From NCBI RefSeq assembly GCF_021497505.1, contig NZ_CP069349.1, positions 893,861 through 957,860 of the forward strand: a DNA stretch of 64,000 bases, read 5' to 3'. Below are positions 49,277-57,409 of the stretch, piece by piece. The position numbers and the translations under genes are program-made. Within the stretch, counting starts at the first letter, position 1; each line of letters begins with the position of its first letter. A model generated the notes under the pieces. It had not been told where the DNA came from. It was given only the letters and a program-made list of their open reading frames with translations, and searched no databases. This DNA is from Turicibacter sp. TJ11. GTDB taxonomy: Bacteria; Bacillota_I; Bacilli_A; MOL361; Turicibacteraceae.

Positions 49277-49732
49277 TTAATTTCCCCCTAGTTCAGATGC
49301 ATTTAATAATGAAATTTGATGAATTGGAACATCAAGCAATAAACTAATCGCTTCTGTCACATCATAAGATGCTTTTAACGTTCCATGATAGACGATCACA
49401 ACACCATTTGAAACCGTGTCTGTTTGACTTGAAGCAAAGAGCGTCGTTGAGGAATCAGCAACCGTTTTATATGAGATGTTAATACTATCAACTGTTACTC
49501 CTTCTATTGCTTCAAATATAGCTGTGATCTGTTCTCTGTGCTTTACCTCGACAGATGAGTGTGCCGAAGAGACATTCTTCCCAGACAAAGAGCCAAAATC
49601 ATCTTTTAACAATAACGTGATACAAAAGATGGCGGCAACGATCATTAACATTCCAGATGGTCCTAAATCGCTTAACATCTGGCGTATCTTTTTACCGATG
49701 GACTCCGACTGTTCTACTTGTTCTTTTTCCAC
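49277..49732 (-). CDS. spoIIIAG: Stage III sporulation protein AG
   Basis: 151 residues, shorter than the B. subtilis protein (about 229). One membrane helix (about 22-42, MLMIVAAIFCITLLL) and a ring-building domain with VDSINISYK and VIVYHGTLKASYDVTEAI, where B. subtilis SpoIIIAG forms a 30-fold ring. The insertion of beta structure in the B. subtilis ring domain seems reduced here. Confidence 0.87.
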   Translation of the reverse strand: MEKEQVEQSESIGKKIRQMLSDLGPSGMLMIVAAIFCITLLLKDDFGSLSGKNVSSAHSSVEVKHREQITAIFEAIEGVTVDSINISYKTVADSSTTLFASSQTDTVSNGVVIVYHGTLKASYDVTEAISLLLDVPIHQISLLNASELGGN

Positions 49733-49783
49733 ATCATCTACCTCCTATCCCACTCATATTAACGTATCAAGTTGCTTGTGTCA

Positions 49784-50236
49784 TCATCCCCCTCTCTCAA
49801 AGATCACATCACTCTGCTCAAGACCTAGCTGATGAAGCAGACATGTTTTTTGCTTCGCATCAGTCTCAACCATTTTTACTGTTAGTACTTCACCCAATTC
49901 AAAGTCTGTCAATTGAACTTGGCAATCGTCTTCAGCTTTTCGAATTAATGATTCAATCTCTGTCATCGTCATCTTTGATAAATCATTTTCAACCAAGCCT
50001 TGATAATATTCAATCGATTGATCAAATTCATCTTCATTAACAAACGAGACTGAATCAATGAAGGAACTAACTTCATTATTCATTATACTAATCAACGGCT
50101 TTAAAATGATAACAATGATAAAAAAGTGAAGATAAAATGTTATAATTTTTTTATACGAAGCCGGAATGACCAATAAATTGACAACAGCTATCAAAAAAAA
50201 CATCGCAATCATTTGCCTAGCATACTCATATAGCAT
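49784..50236 (-). CDS. spoIIIAF: Stage III sporulation protein AF
   Basis: 150 residues. Two membrane helices at the N-terminus (residues 8-30 and 32-52), then a soluble domain. The pattern FYLHFFIIVIILKPLISI followed by a ring-building-like domain is as in SpoIIIAF. AGGAGATG lies upstream. A 51-nt gap to spoIIIAG. Confidence 0.85.
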   Translation of the reverse strand: MLYEYARQMIAMFFLIAVVNLLVIPASYKKIITFYLHFFIIVIILKPLISIMNNEVSSFIDSVSFVNEDEFDQSIEYYQGLVENDLSKMTMTEIESLIRKAEDDCQVQLTDFELGEVLTVKMVETDAKQKTCLLHQLGLEQSDVIFERGG

Positions 50237-50272
50237 ATCTTTTCACATCTCCTCGGATCTTGTCACCTGTTT

Positions 50273-51331
50273 TTAGTTCGTTAATAGCATCATATTTGAG
50301 CTGTATAAAATAATGAAGAATGTAAAAATAAACATCACGGCAATAATCATCATAATGACTAACAAATTCATCACGCCCGTATTAAATACATCTAAAATCT
50401 TAATATAATCTTTGCTAATAACGGGTTGAATGACGGCACTTAATAAGCGAAATAAAATGAGACTCACCCCTACTTTAACAACTGGAAAAGCAACGACGAC
50501 AACCAGTGTAATAATTCCAAGCAATCCAATACTATTTCGCAATATCGATAGCGTTGAAACGACGGACACAACCGTATCTGTAAAACGACTTCCGATTACT
50601 GGAACATGATTTAATAGATTTTGCGTCGTTCGAAAAAATAAACCGTCTGCAAAACTAAGCGTTATATTTTGAATGGACATCAGCGTTAAGAAAAACGCAA
50701 AATAACCACCAAGCGTCCAAAGTGCGATTTTATTAATAAAATCGATCAATCGACTGTATAAGTCCTCCACATTGATCTGATTGATAAATCCAAAAACAGT
50801 TCCAATGACTGTTAAAGGTAAACTAATCGTATTAATAAAAAAATAAGACGCATTAATTAAAAAGATAACAGCTGGCTTAAATAACGCTTGATTCCAAAGT
50901 GCTCCTGTAATCGTAATCAAAGACAGCAGAATTGGAAAGATTGCAACGACAATATTCATGTAGCGAGTTAAAACCTCTAACGTATAATCATGATAAAAAA
51001 TAAATAACTGAAAGAGTTGCACAATCAACACTAATTTCAAAACAGTATTGGTCACCTTTTCGTATTTCGTTGAAAAAGACGATTGAATATTTTGAAAAAG
51101 CGCAATAATGAGTAAAAAGATTAAAATACTTTTAAACTGAGAAAAGCCAATCGATAACTCATGTAGGGCATAGTCACCGAGTGACTGAAAAAAATGAATG
51201 ATATTAAAATTTTCAACCTTTAATAAATTTGTTTTATCTAAGAAATCAGCTTCAACAATCCAGTCGTACTGATTATAAATTTCAGCCCATATATTTTCAA
51301 AAGACGAAAGATCCACACTTGTTCCATCCAT
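50273..51331 (-). CDS. spoIIIAE: Stage III sporulation protein AE
   Basis: 352 residues with about seven to eight membrane helices over residues 60-350, the multi-pass SpoIIIAE pattern (FSQFKSILIFLLIIALFQNI, GYFAFFLTLMSIQNITLSF, FRTTQNLLNHVPVIGSRF). B. subtilis SpoIIIAE begins with a signal sequence; this one starts MDGTSVDLSSFENIW without any, so the N-terminus is shorter. AGGAGGGGGAG lies just before the ATG. Thought to form part of the channel base. Confidence 0.9.
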   Translation of the reverse strand: MDGTSVDLSSFENIWAEIYNQYDWIVEADFLDKTNLLKVENFNIIHFFQSLGDYALHELSIGFSQFKSILIFLLIIALFQNIQSSFSTKYEKVTNTVLKLVLIVQLFQLFIFYHDYTLEVLTRYMNIVVAIFPILLSLITITGALWNQALFKPAVIFLINASYFFINTISLPLTVIGTVFGFINQINVEDLYSRLIDFINKIALWTLGGYFAFFLTLMSIQNITLSFADGLFFRTTQNLLNHVPVIGSRFTDTVVSVVSTLSILRNSIGLLGIITLVVVVAFPVVKVGVSLILFRLLSAVIQPVISKDYIKILDVFNTGVMNLLVIMMIIAVMFIFTFFIILYSSNMMLLTN

Positions 51332-51365
51332 TACTCCCCCTCCTAGTACGTTGGATTAGTTCTTA

Positions 51366-51749
51366 TTAAACAATTGATAAGATAAGTTCAAAGAGTGTGA
51401 TAATCATCGGTAAGCTATATCCTATTAAATATAGCTTTACAATGTACTCAAACATTTTCCCAACCGTTCCAAGCTTCGCCTCGGATAATAAAAAGCTAAC
51501 GAATTCAGCATAATAAACAATTCCGATCAAGCGAATAATAATCGTCACATACTGCTGTTCCACATTGAAGTTTAAGAAAACCGCTGTAATCTCTCCAATC
51601 ATACCGGATAACAGTTGTAAGGCCATCATGAAAAAATACGTCAGCAAAATAAAACTAAATCCTTTGGCAAACTTTGAATTGACTTCCTCTAGTAATAAGT
51701 AGATGATGGTAAACCCTATAGCTAGTGTCAGTATTCTTACAATATCAAT
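51366..51749 (-). CDS. spoIIIAD: Stage III sporulation protein AD, probable ATT start
   Basis: Small membrane protein with three to four helices. With a TTG at 51647 only 93 residues result and the conserved N-terminus is lost. The frame stays open upstream to an ATT at 51749 (IDIVRILTLAIGFTIIYLLL), matching B. subtilis SpoIIIAD (start MQIDIVQIV) in sequence and length (127 versus 133). GGGAGGGGGAC lies 4 to 12 nt before that ATT, and no ATG, GTG or TTG is in frame between it and the next upstream stop. ATT initiation is rare (known in infC), so either a true ATT start or a mutated ATG. Confidence 0.8.
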   Translation of the reverse strand: MDIVRILTLAIGFTIIYLLLEEVNSKFAKGFSFILLTYFFMMALQLLSGMIGEITAVFLNFNVEQQYVTIIIRLIGIVYYAEFVSFLLSEAKLGTVGKMFEYIVKLYLIGYSLPMIITLFELILSIV

Positions 51750-51763
51750 GATGTCCCCCTCCC

Positions 51764-51970
51764 TTACAGCATAAAAATAGTTCGTAAACTGGTCATTAAG
51801 ACTTCAATTAATTGGACAATAAAAACTAAGAGATAGACATAACCCGCTAACATGATTAACTCACTAATCTCTTTCCCAATTTCAATTTTTTTAGAAACCA
51901 TCCCAATAAATCCGAGTAAAAATGCCACTCCTGCAAATCTTAGTATTTCTGTTACATCAATCATCGGCAT
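51764..51970 (-). CDS. spoIIIAC: Stage III sporulation protein AC
   Basis: 68 residues, two membrane helices (ILRFAGVAFLLGFIGMVSKK and ELIMLAGYVYLLVFIVQLIE), full family length. GAGGTG lies 8 nt before ATG. First gene of the operon here; spoIIIAA (ATPase) and spoIIIAB are not present upstream, and a sigma-E-like promoter lies 41 nt before the start. Confidence 0.88.
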   Translation of the reverse strand: MPMIDVTEILRFAGVAFLLGFIGMVSKKIEIGKEISELIMLAGYVYLLVFIVQLIEVLMTSLRTIFML

Positions 51971-52010
51971 GTACGTTACACCTCATCCCTTTCATCTAAT
52001 TTGCTATTTA

Positions 52011-52040
52011 ACTGTATGTCCATTTAAAGTAAAAAATGAT
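52011..52040 (-). promoter_or_regulatory. Sigma-E-like promoter directly before spoIIIAC
   Basis: ATCATTTT (52033-52040), 14-nt spacer, CATACAGT (52011-52018) on the minus strand, close to the sigma-E consensus GTCATATT and CATACAAT. The start would fall about 35 nt before spoIIIAC. Confidence 0.6.
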
Positions 52041-52397
52041 GACTTCTATTCATTCCAGTTCATTTATTAACGATGCTCACAAACAACACGTCAGATTCCT
52101 CCTTAAAACGCCTTAATCATGATGCCATCCTTTAAAATCTGTCGGAAAAACATCTTCGCCAACCTAATCTATATAAAAACAGAAATGTATTTCATCATTG
52201 TATGTCAGTCTTAGTTGAACAATTACTTTAATACTGAGGCAGACTATCGTCCAGGGGTCACCTACCATGCGTAGCATGTATCTACCGTTAGTAGGGCATA
52301 AAAGTTTTCCGATATGAAAAACTTATCTGGACTTATATAGTTACTTATGTTTTCTCTAAAAAGAAAGCCTTTTCGCTAAAACCATTCTTAATCAATG
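52041..52397 (-). other. Non-coding region where spoIIIAA and spoIIIAB would be expected
   Basis: No open frame with similarity to the SpoIIIAA ATPase or SpoIIIAB. It contains a second sigma-E-like promoter (next entry), a small hairpin CATGC-GTA-GCATG (about 52268-52281), and the 20-nt motif at 52240-52259 shared with 1890-1909. Confidence 0.5.
52197..52226 (-). promoter_or_regulatory. Second sigma-E-like promoter upstream of spoIIIAC
   Basis: GTAATTGT (52219-52226), 14-nt spacer, CATACAAT (52197-52204), a perfect sigma-E -10, on the minus strand. Confidence 0.55.
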
Positions 52398-52433
52398 TAA
52401 AAAAGCAATCGAAATTACTTTCGATTGCTTTTT
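52398..52433 (-). terminator. Terminator of the 45-residue small gene
   Basis: Stem AAAAGCAATCGAAA with TTTCGATTGCTTTT, A- and T-runs on either side; overlaps the stop of the small gene. Confidence 0.85.
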
Positions 52434-52570
52434 TACTGTTGCATCCCATCCATCATATAAAAATAATATTGAATCAAATAAACCACATAAAAAATGACGC
52501 AAATGACTAATTCAATTAGTAATCCCCAAAAGGCGATGTCGCAAATTAAAAAAATCCCTTTCTTATCCAT
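52433..52570 (-). CDS. Small membrane protein, 45 residues, unknown function
   Basis: MDKKGIFLICDIAFWGLLIE then a second hydrophobic half (LVICVIFYVVYLIQYYFYMM) and DGMQQ. AGAGGATAG lies just before ATG and a strong terminator overlaps the stop, so it is a complete small transcription unit. One long or two short membrane helices. It lies between the spoIIIA operon and the SOS polymerase genes. No family recognised. Confidence 0.6.
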   Translation of the reverse strand: MDKKGIFLICDIAFWGLLIELVICVIFYVVYLIQYYFYMMDGMQQ

Positions 52571-52803
52571 AACTATCCTCTTATACTCGTGTATATTTTA
52601 AATGGTTTTACCTGTATTTTAAATACAACTAAAGATTCTCTCTTTAAAATACAAGAATTCATCGTATCAAATTTTACATATTTATACAAGAGTTTTCGTC
52701 GTTTTATACCATTTATTTACATGATATTCTTTTATATACCACTTTTTGTGTCGTGTATCTTTTCATTAAGTTCTCTCCTAATAAATAACGTTTGATAGAT
52801 TCA

Positions 52804-53217
52804 CTAAAATAATCCGTCCCACTCAATGTCTAAGAGACTCGAAAGCGTGATCGTGAGACCCTGACTCATCACAAGGCATTGATGGACTTCATCAATTCTT
52901 CTCACATTTGCAGTTAACGCGACATAGGCTCCTCCTGATTTGGATTCATCCGATTGAAAATAGGTGATTGTCACACTAGGTTGATGCTTTAACTGTCGCT
53001 TTAATACGTTTAATTTTTCATTTAGTTGCTCAATCGTTGACTCCCCTAGCTCTAGTTGATCGGTCGTTTGCCTAGCGACCTCTTTAATAGCTCCTTCATG
53101 ACTCGTTAACGCAGCAAAGGGCGCAAACTGTGCAGCGCGATGATGAAGAGACATCCTCGGTCGTTGACTGGACTTTTGATATGGTAAATGAATGATGTCT
53201 GCATACGGATGGCTCAT
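52804..53217 (-). CDS. YolD-like protein, partner of the Y-family polymerase
   Basis: 137 residues of the YolD-like family: RPRMSLHHRAAQFAPFAALT at the N-terminus is the family signature, and the rest is helical with a beta C-terminus. YolD-like genes sit next to UvrX/ImpB-type polymerases in many Firmicutes, as here (22-nt gap), and are SOS induced. AAGGGAGGTG lies 8 nt before ATG. Biochemical function is not established. Confidence 0.83.
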   Translation of the reverse strand: MSHPYADIIHLPYQKSSQRPRMSLHHRAAQFAPFAALTSHEGAIKEVARQTTDQLELGESTIEQLNEKLNVLKRQLKHQPSVTITYFQSDESKSGGAYVALTANVRRIDEVHQCLVMSQGLTITLSSLLDIEWDGLF

Positions 53218-53239
53218 AATGATGCACCTCCCTTATGAT

Positions 53240-54751
53240 TTAAGCTTTATGACCCCCAATTTGATTATTTCTTTCTCTTGTCGTGGCTCCTTCTTCTAAA
53301 TTCATTCCTTTTAAGATTGAATTTTTTCCAAACTTTTTTCGGATTTGAAGCAAGGCTTCTTGTTTTTGACGTTCTTTTTTTCGGGCAACCGTTTCTTGTT
53401 GTTTTTTCTTTTCAACGACCTTATAATCTGTAAACAAATCGAGTTGCTTGATCGTTGGTGTATTTTTAATCATCGTTTCTTCTTTTAACTGATGAAAGGC
53501 AATCGTTAAACGTCTCACTAAACGTTTAGGTTGAACAATGTCATCATATAACGCTGTGATTGCCTGCATCAGCGCGGTTGTTGAAGAGGTATGACTTTCA
53601 AGACGTTTCGATCCACGACTAGGCTTTGGAATGGTTCGACCATACGCATCCGTCGTGATGTCGTTGATGGCTTCTTTAGAGTGTTTAGAATTTACTAGAC
53701 ACGCTCGATCATAATCAATCGTTAAGACGATTTGACTCGTCACTAATTTTTTTTCAACGAGTTCAAGAACGAGTGAATCTGTCATTTCACGAACGACTAA
53801 TCTCGCTTGATCTACCGAATAGCCGTATGGTAATACTTGTCCTGAACTCATGGAACTATTTTCAGGTTGATAAGCTTTAATAGCTTCCATCGTACAAGAC
53901 TCATAGCCCCACGCGTGATCAATTACTAACTCAGCATTCACCCCAAATAACTGATACAATAAATGCTCTCCTGACTTTGATAAAGACATGCGAGCGACAT
54001 CCCCCATCGTGTACATCCCATGTGCTTCCAGCTTTTTTGCATACCCTTTACCGATGCGCCAAAAGGAAGTGAGCGGTTGGTGATTCCAAAGCAGTCTTCG
54101 ATACGTTTGCTCATTCAGCTCCGCAATTCGAACGCCAAACGAATCCGCCGGACATTTCTTTGCTACAATATCCATTGCGACCTTGGATAAATATAAATTT
54201 GTTCCAATTCCAGCTGTGGCGGTAATCCCTGTTGTTTTTAACACATCATGAATGAGGCGTGTCGCTAAATCATACGCCGTCATTCGATACATCTTCAAAT
54301 AAGTCGTTGCATCAATAAATACTTCATCAATACTGTAAACATGAATATCTTCAGGTGCTATGTATTTTAAATACACCTCATAAATTCGAGCGCTGTACTC
54401 GATATAATGTGCCATTCTTGGCGTAGCAACGAGATAAGAAACCGCTAAGTTAGGATCATTCATCAACTCCGTATAATCAGAGGATGTTCCCGTCAATCGT
54501 TGATATTTCGTGTTGCGTTGACGATTAGCATTCACCTCTTTTATCTTTTGTTCCACCTCAAACAAACGAGGGCGACCAGAAATCCCAAACACCTTTAGGG
54601 AGGGAGAAACAGCTAGACAGATAGTCTTTTCTGTTCGCCCTTCGTCTGCTACCACAAGATTCGTCGTCATTGGATCTAACCCTCGCTCGTGGCACTCGAC
54701 CGATGCATAAAAACTCTTTAAGTCGATGGCGATATAAATCCGATCATCCAT
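53240..54751 (-). CDS. Y-family DNA polymerase, UvrX/YqjW type
   Basis: 503 residues. Catalytic carboxylates are in YIAIDLKSFYASVEC and VYSIDEVFIDAT; the fingers-palm, HhH (FWRIGKGYAKKLEAHGMYTM) and little-finger domains follow. A clamp-binding motif QLDLF lies near residue 440. The C-terminal tail is basic and Gln/Lys rich. It replaces damaged-template synthesis by the main polymerase, at the cost of errors. Operon with the YolD partner; a LexA-type box overlaps its promoter. Confidence 0.93.
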   Translation of the reverse strand: MDDRIYIAIDLKSFYASVECHERGLDPMTTNLVVADEGRTEKTICLAVSPSLKVFGISGRPRLFEVEQKIKEVNANRQRNTKYQRLTGTSSDYTELMNDPNLAVSYLVATPRMAHYIEYSARIYEVYLKYIAPEDIHVYSIDEVFIDATTYLKMYRMTAYDLATRLIHDVLKTTGITATAGIGTNLYLSKVAMDIVAKKCPADSFGVRIAELNEQTYRRLLWNHQPLTSFWRIGKGYAKKLEAHGMYTMGDVARMSLSKSGEHLLYQLFGVNAELVIDHAWGYESCTMEAIKAYQPENSSMSSGQVLPYGYSVDQARLVVREMTDSLVLELVEKKLVTSQIVLTIDYDRACLVNSKHSKEAINDITTDAYGRTIPKPSRGSKRLESHTSSTTALMQAITALYDDIVQPKRLVRRLTIAFHQLKEETMIKNTPTIKQLDLFTDYKVVEKKKQQETVARKKERQKQEALLQIRKKFGKNSILKGMNLEEGATTRERNNQIGGHKA

Positions 54752-54777
54752 ACCAGTTCCTCCCTTCTTTATTTCTT

Positions 54778-54806
54778 ATTATAACCAAAAGCGAACAAAT
54801 GTTCAA
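54778..54806 (-). promoter_or_regulatory. SOS-type promoter with LexA/DinR box
   Basis: TTGAAC (54801-54806), 17-nt spacer and TATAAT (54778-54783) on the minus strand. CGAACAAATGTTCA (plus strand, 54792-54805) overlaps the -35 and matches the Firmicute LexA box CGAACnnnnGTTCG with one mismatch, so LexA binding would block the promoter. Confidence 0.85.
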
Positions 54807-54825
54807 TGTTTTGTTCAATTCCAAT

Positions 54826-54866
54826 AAAAAAAAGACGAATGATGTATGAACATGATTCGTCTTTTC
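54826..54866 (-). terminator. Terminator after the ZIP transporter gene
   Basis: Stem AAAAGACGAAT with ATTCGTCTTTT and T-run on the minus strand, about 160 nt after the stop at 55030. The interval 54867-55029 holds nothing else recognisable. Confidence 0.75.
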
Positions 54867-55029
54867 ATTTGCTTATACTTATTAAAAAATCTGAAGCTTG
54901 ATCATTAATTGTTTGTGATGCCTCACTGTTTCGATGAATACATTCTTTTAATGAATAACAAGTTTTTGATTAACATCTTTCTAATCAGATGATTACTTAT
55001 CGAAGATGAACTTTACCTTCAGATGACAG

Positions 55030-55821
55030 TTAAATAAAGGCTAATAAACTGATCGCCATCATAATCATTCCACCAATCAACCCATAAATGGAAAGATGAT
55101 GCTCACCATATTCTCTTGCCGCAGGCAGCAATTCATCAAATGAAATGAATACCATAATTCCAGCAACACTAGCAAAAATAATGCCAAACACCACCTCACT
55201 CATAATGGGCATCAGAATTAACCATCCCACTAATGCACCGACTGGTTCAGATAGTCCTGATAAAAACGAGTACTTAAATGCCTTAGTTTTTGACCCCGTA
55301 GCTTGATAAATAGGAACCGAGACCGCAATACCTTCTGGAATATTATGAAGGGCAATGGCAACGACAATTGGAATCGCAATACTTGTGTCATCTAAAGCAG
55401 AAACAAACGTTGCTAAACCTTCTGGAAAGTTATGAATTGAGATCGCCACTGCTGTAAAAATGCCCATACGCATTAATTTTGTGTTTTTATCAGCTACACT
55501 ACCTTCTAATACTTTAGGTTCGTGCGGATTTTTTTCAGAGGGCACTAATTTATCAATGATGGCAATTAAAAGCATTCCTCCAAAAAAAGCAATCACCGTT
55601 ACCCAGCTACCTAATCGTTCTCCTAACTCTGCTACTAACGAGTTTTGAGCTTTAACAAAAATTTCGATCATCGATACATAAATCATCACACCCGCAGAAA
55701 ATCCTAAGCTGATTGAAAGAAACTTTCGATTAGTATGTTTAGTAAAAAAAGCAATACAGCTCCCGATACCGGTACATAATCCCGCAATGAGCGTTAATAA
55801 AAAAGCATAAAAAATATCCAA
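55030..55821 (-). CDS. zupT: ZIP-family zinc/divalent metal transporter (ZupT-like)
   Basis: 263 residues with about eight membrane helices. The metal-path motifs are present: AVAISIHNFPEGLATF in helix IV and IALHNIPEGIAVSVP in helix V. A cytoplasmic loop with His/Glu (EKNPHEP) lies between helices III and IV. TTG start with AAGGGGGA upstream. Likely imports zinc, possibly iron or manganese; a single-gene unit. Confidence 0.9.
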   Translation of the reverse strand: MDIFYAFLLTLIAGLCTGIGSCIAFFTKHTNRKFLSISLGFSAGVMIYVSMIEIFVKAQNSLVAELGERLGSWVTVIAFFGGMLLIAIIDKLVPSEKNPHEPKVLEGSVADKNTKLMRMGIFTAVAISIHNFPEGLATFVSALDDTSIAIPIVVAIALHNIPEGIAVSVPIYQATGSKTKAFKYSFLSGLSEPVGALVGWLILMPIMSEVVFGIIFASVAGIMVFISFDELLPAAREYGEHHLSIYGLIGGMIMMAISLLAFI

Positions 55822-56238
55822 AATGATATCCCCCTTTTTAGATTAAATAAAAGTCATCATAAATTAACTTTAAATCCATACTAACATCTTATGTTTTTTT
55901 TATGAACCTTTATACATTTATTTTTTCTATCCCTAATTATATAAAATCAACTCACTTCTGATATTCGCTCAATGATTAAGCAATCAGATGATTTCACTGA
56001 ATAACTAAGACATGATTAATTGGTTTCATTTCATATTAGAAGTTGTTATAACGTTAGAAATTCAATGTCGTTAACCCACTCACAAGAAGATGATATTTTC
56101 TTTGAAATGAGTGGTGTGACTTAGATAAAAAAGTATTTTGATTATGTTTTTTGTACCGTGGAATCCAGATTTTTAGATAGTATGAAATTGAAATTTATGT
56201 TAAATTATAATTATCATTAGTTTTTAGGGGGAATATCG
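55822..56238. other. Intergenic region between zupT and a small plus-strand gene
   Basis: AT-rich. A TATAAT at about 56204-56209 (plus) with ATGAAA 18 nt upstream may be the promoter of the 39-residue gene. Otherwise nothing seen. Confidence 0.35.
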
Positions 56239-56358
56239 GTGGATGTAGGCTATCTTTGGTTAATCGGCCTTCTTGTATTACTAGTAGCTGTCGTATTGAT
56301 GCGAGCAAAAGCATGGAACGATTTTTTTCATTCATCAAATAAAGATCGAAAAAAATAA
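56239..56358 (+). CDS. Small membrane protein, 39 residues, unknown function
   Basis: GTG start with AGGGGGAATATC upstream. The sequence is MDVGYLWLIGLLVLLVAVVL, then a basic, polar tail ending NKDRKK: a single membrane helix with its basic end inside. A perfect terminator follows 23 nt after the stop, so it is a self-contained unit, opposite in strand to its neighbours. Not recognised; it resembles small accessory subunits or membrane-binding regulators only in shape. Confidence 0.6.
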   Translation: MDVGYLWLIGLLVLLVAVVLMRAKAWNDFFHSSNKDRKK

Positions 56359-56380
56359 AGCTCGAGCTTCTGTTAATATA

Positions 56381-56413
56381 AAAAGTGGACATGGCTGACA
56401 TGTCCACTTTTTT
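56381..56413. terminator. Terminator shared by the 39-residue gene and queH
   Basis: Perfect stem AAAAGTGGACATG with CATGTCCACTTTT and a 5-nt loop; T-run on the plus side, A-run on the other, so it may serve both converging genes. Confidence 0.85.
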
Positions 56414-56461
56414 GATAGTTATATTCAATAGATTTTATATTCCTTTGAGAGAATTTTTAAC

Positions 56462-57112
56462 TTACTCTCCCGAACTTAATTGTTCACGTTTTCTAGCTTC
56501 TCGTTCTTGTTGTTCTTTAATTGAGAAGGCACATCCGCAATAATGTTGACGATAAAGATCATATTGTTTCGATAACTCAATCGAACGTTTATACCCATTA
56601 TTCTTTTTAAAGTCTGAATTTAAAAACTTCACCCCATATTTTAGTCCCGCTGCTTCTCCTAACTCATTTAACTTGGCTGCATTTTTCATCGGACTAATCG
56701 TTAAACTGGTTGTAAAGTATTCAAACCCATGTGCTGCTGCATACTCAGCGGCTTTTTCTAAGCGAAGGTCAAAACATCTCACGCAGCGTTCACTACCTTC
56801 TCCTAAACGCTCACAGCCTTTAACCGCTTCATAAAACAACTCACTTTGATGCTCAGGACCAATGACTTGATAATTTAATCCCATCTCCTCAACCATACGG
56901 ATTTGTTCATCTAATCGACGAAGATACTCCTTCTTAGGGTGAATATTTGGATTAAAGAAATAAACCTCCATTTCAAAATAAGTCGATAAATACTCAATGA
57001 CAAATGAACTACACGGTGCACAGCAACTATGTAATAACAGCTTCGGGCGTTTCTCTTCGCTTGTCATTCTTTCAATTTCATCTAACATTAATTTATGATA
57101 ATTAATTTTCAT
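56462..57112 (-). CDS. queH: Epoxyqueuosine reductase QueH
   Basis: 216 residues, DUF208/QueH family, which performs the last step of queuosine synthesis in tRNA. Cysteine motifs for the 4Fe-4S cluster and second metal are intact: LLHSCCAPCSS at the N-terminus, GSERCVRCFDLRL in the middle and QHYCGCAFS near the end. Other queuosine genes are not in the window, so the organism may salvage precursors or encode them elsewhere. Ends in a strong terminator. Confidence 0.92.
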   Translation of the reverse strand: MKINYHKLMLDEIERMTSEEKRPKLLLHSCCAPCSSFVIEYLSTYFEMEVYFFNPNIHPKKEYLRRLDEQIRMVEEMGLNYQVIGPEHQSELFYEAVKGCERLGEGSERCVRCFDLRLEKAAEYAAAHGFEYFTTSLTISPMKNAAKLNELGEAAGLKYGVKFLNSDFKKNNGYKRSIELSKQYDLYRQHYCGCAFSIKEQQEREARKREQLSSGE

Positions 57113-57409
57113 ACTAAACTCCTTTTATAACTAGTAAAAATTTAATCTTATCTCCTATTCATTATACAACAAACGACAACAATCTAGTAGCGGGATGTCT
57201 TGCTGATTTATTATTTGCCGATATAAATAAAAAACTAAGCAACCAAATCTCCAATTGACGTAAGGTAAGAAAATGAGAGAAATGTTGCTTAGTAATTATC
57301 AATAAACAAATATTTTTTAGAAAAGAGAAATGCTACGTTACGCTATTTATCTTTTCTTGGTGCTGTCATTAGTTATTAATTTTCAAAAAATGAATTTTTT
57401 TCTGAGAAC
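57113..57409. other. Intergenic region with a long-loop inverted repeat
   Basis: A perfect 10-bp inverted repeat ACTAAGCAAC (57234-57243) and GTTGCTTAGT (57284-57293) encloses 40 nt. No gene seen. It may be a structured transcript or the remains of a mobile element end. Confidence 0.45.

Noticed and set aside
52589-52795. 68-residue plus-strand ORF rich in Phe and Ile
   Set aside because: No ribosome binding site or terminator; AT-rich composition alone gives such hydrophobic frames.
56204-56220. Possible Fur or Zur box (TTATAATTATCATTA) before the 39-residue gene
   Set aside because: It does not form a 7-1-7 inverted repeat; AT-rich chance match.
56195-56428. 77-residue minus-strand ORF
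   Set aside because: It lies across the 39-residue plus-strand gene and its terminator hairpin and has no convincing start.
57187-57197. GTAGCGGGATG repeated at about 61498-61508
   Set aside because: An 11-base repeat is expected several times by chance in 64 kb, and the flanks do not align well.
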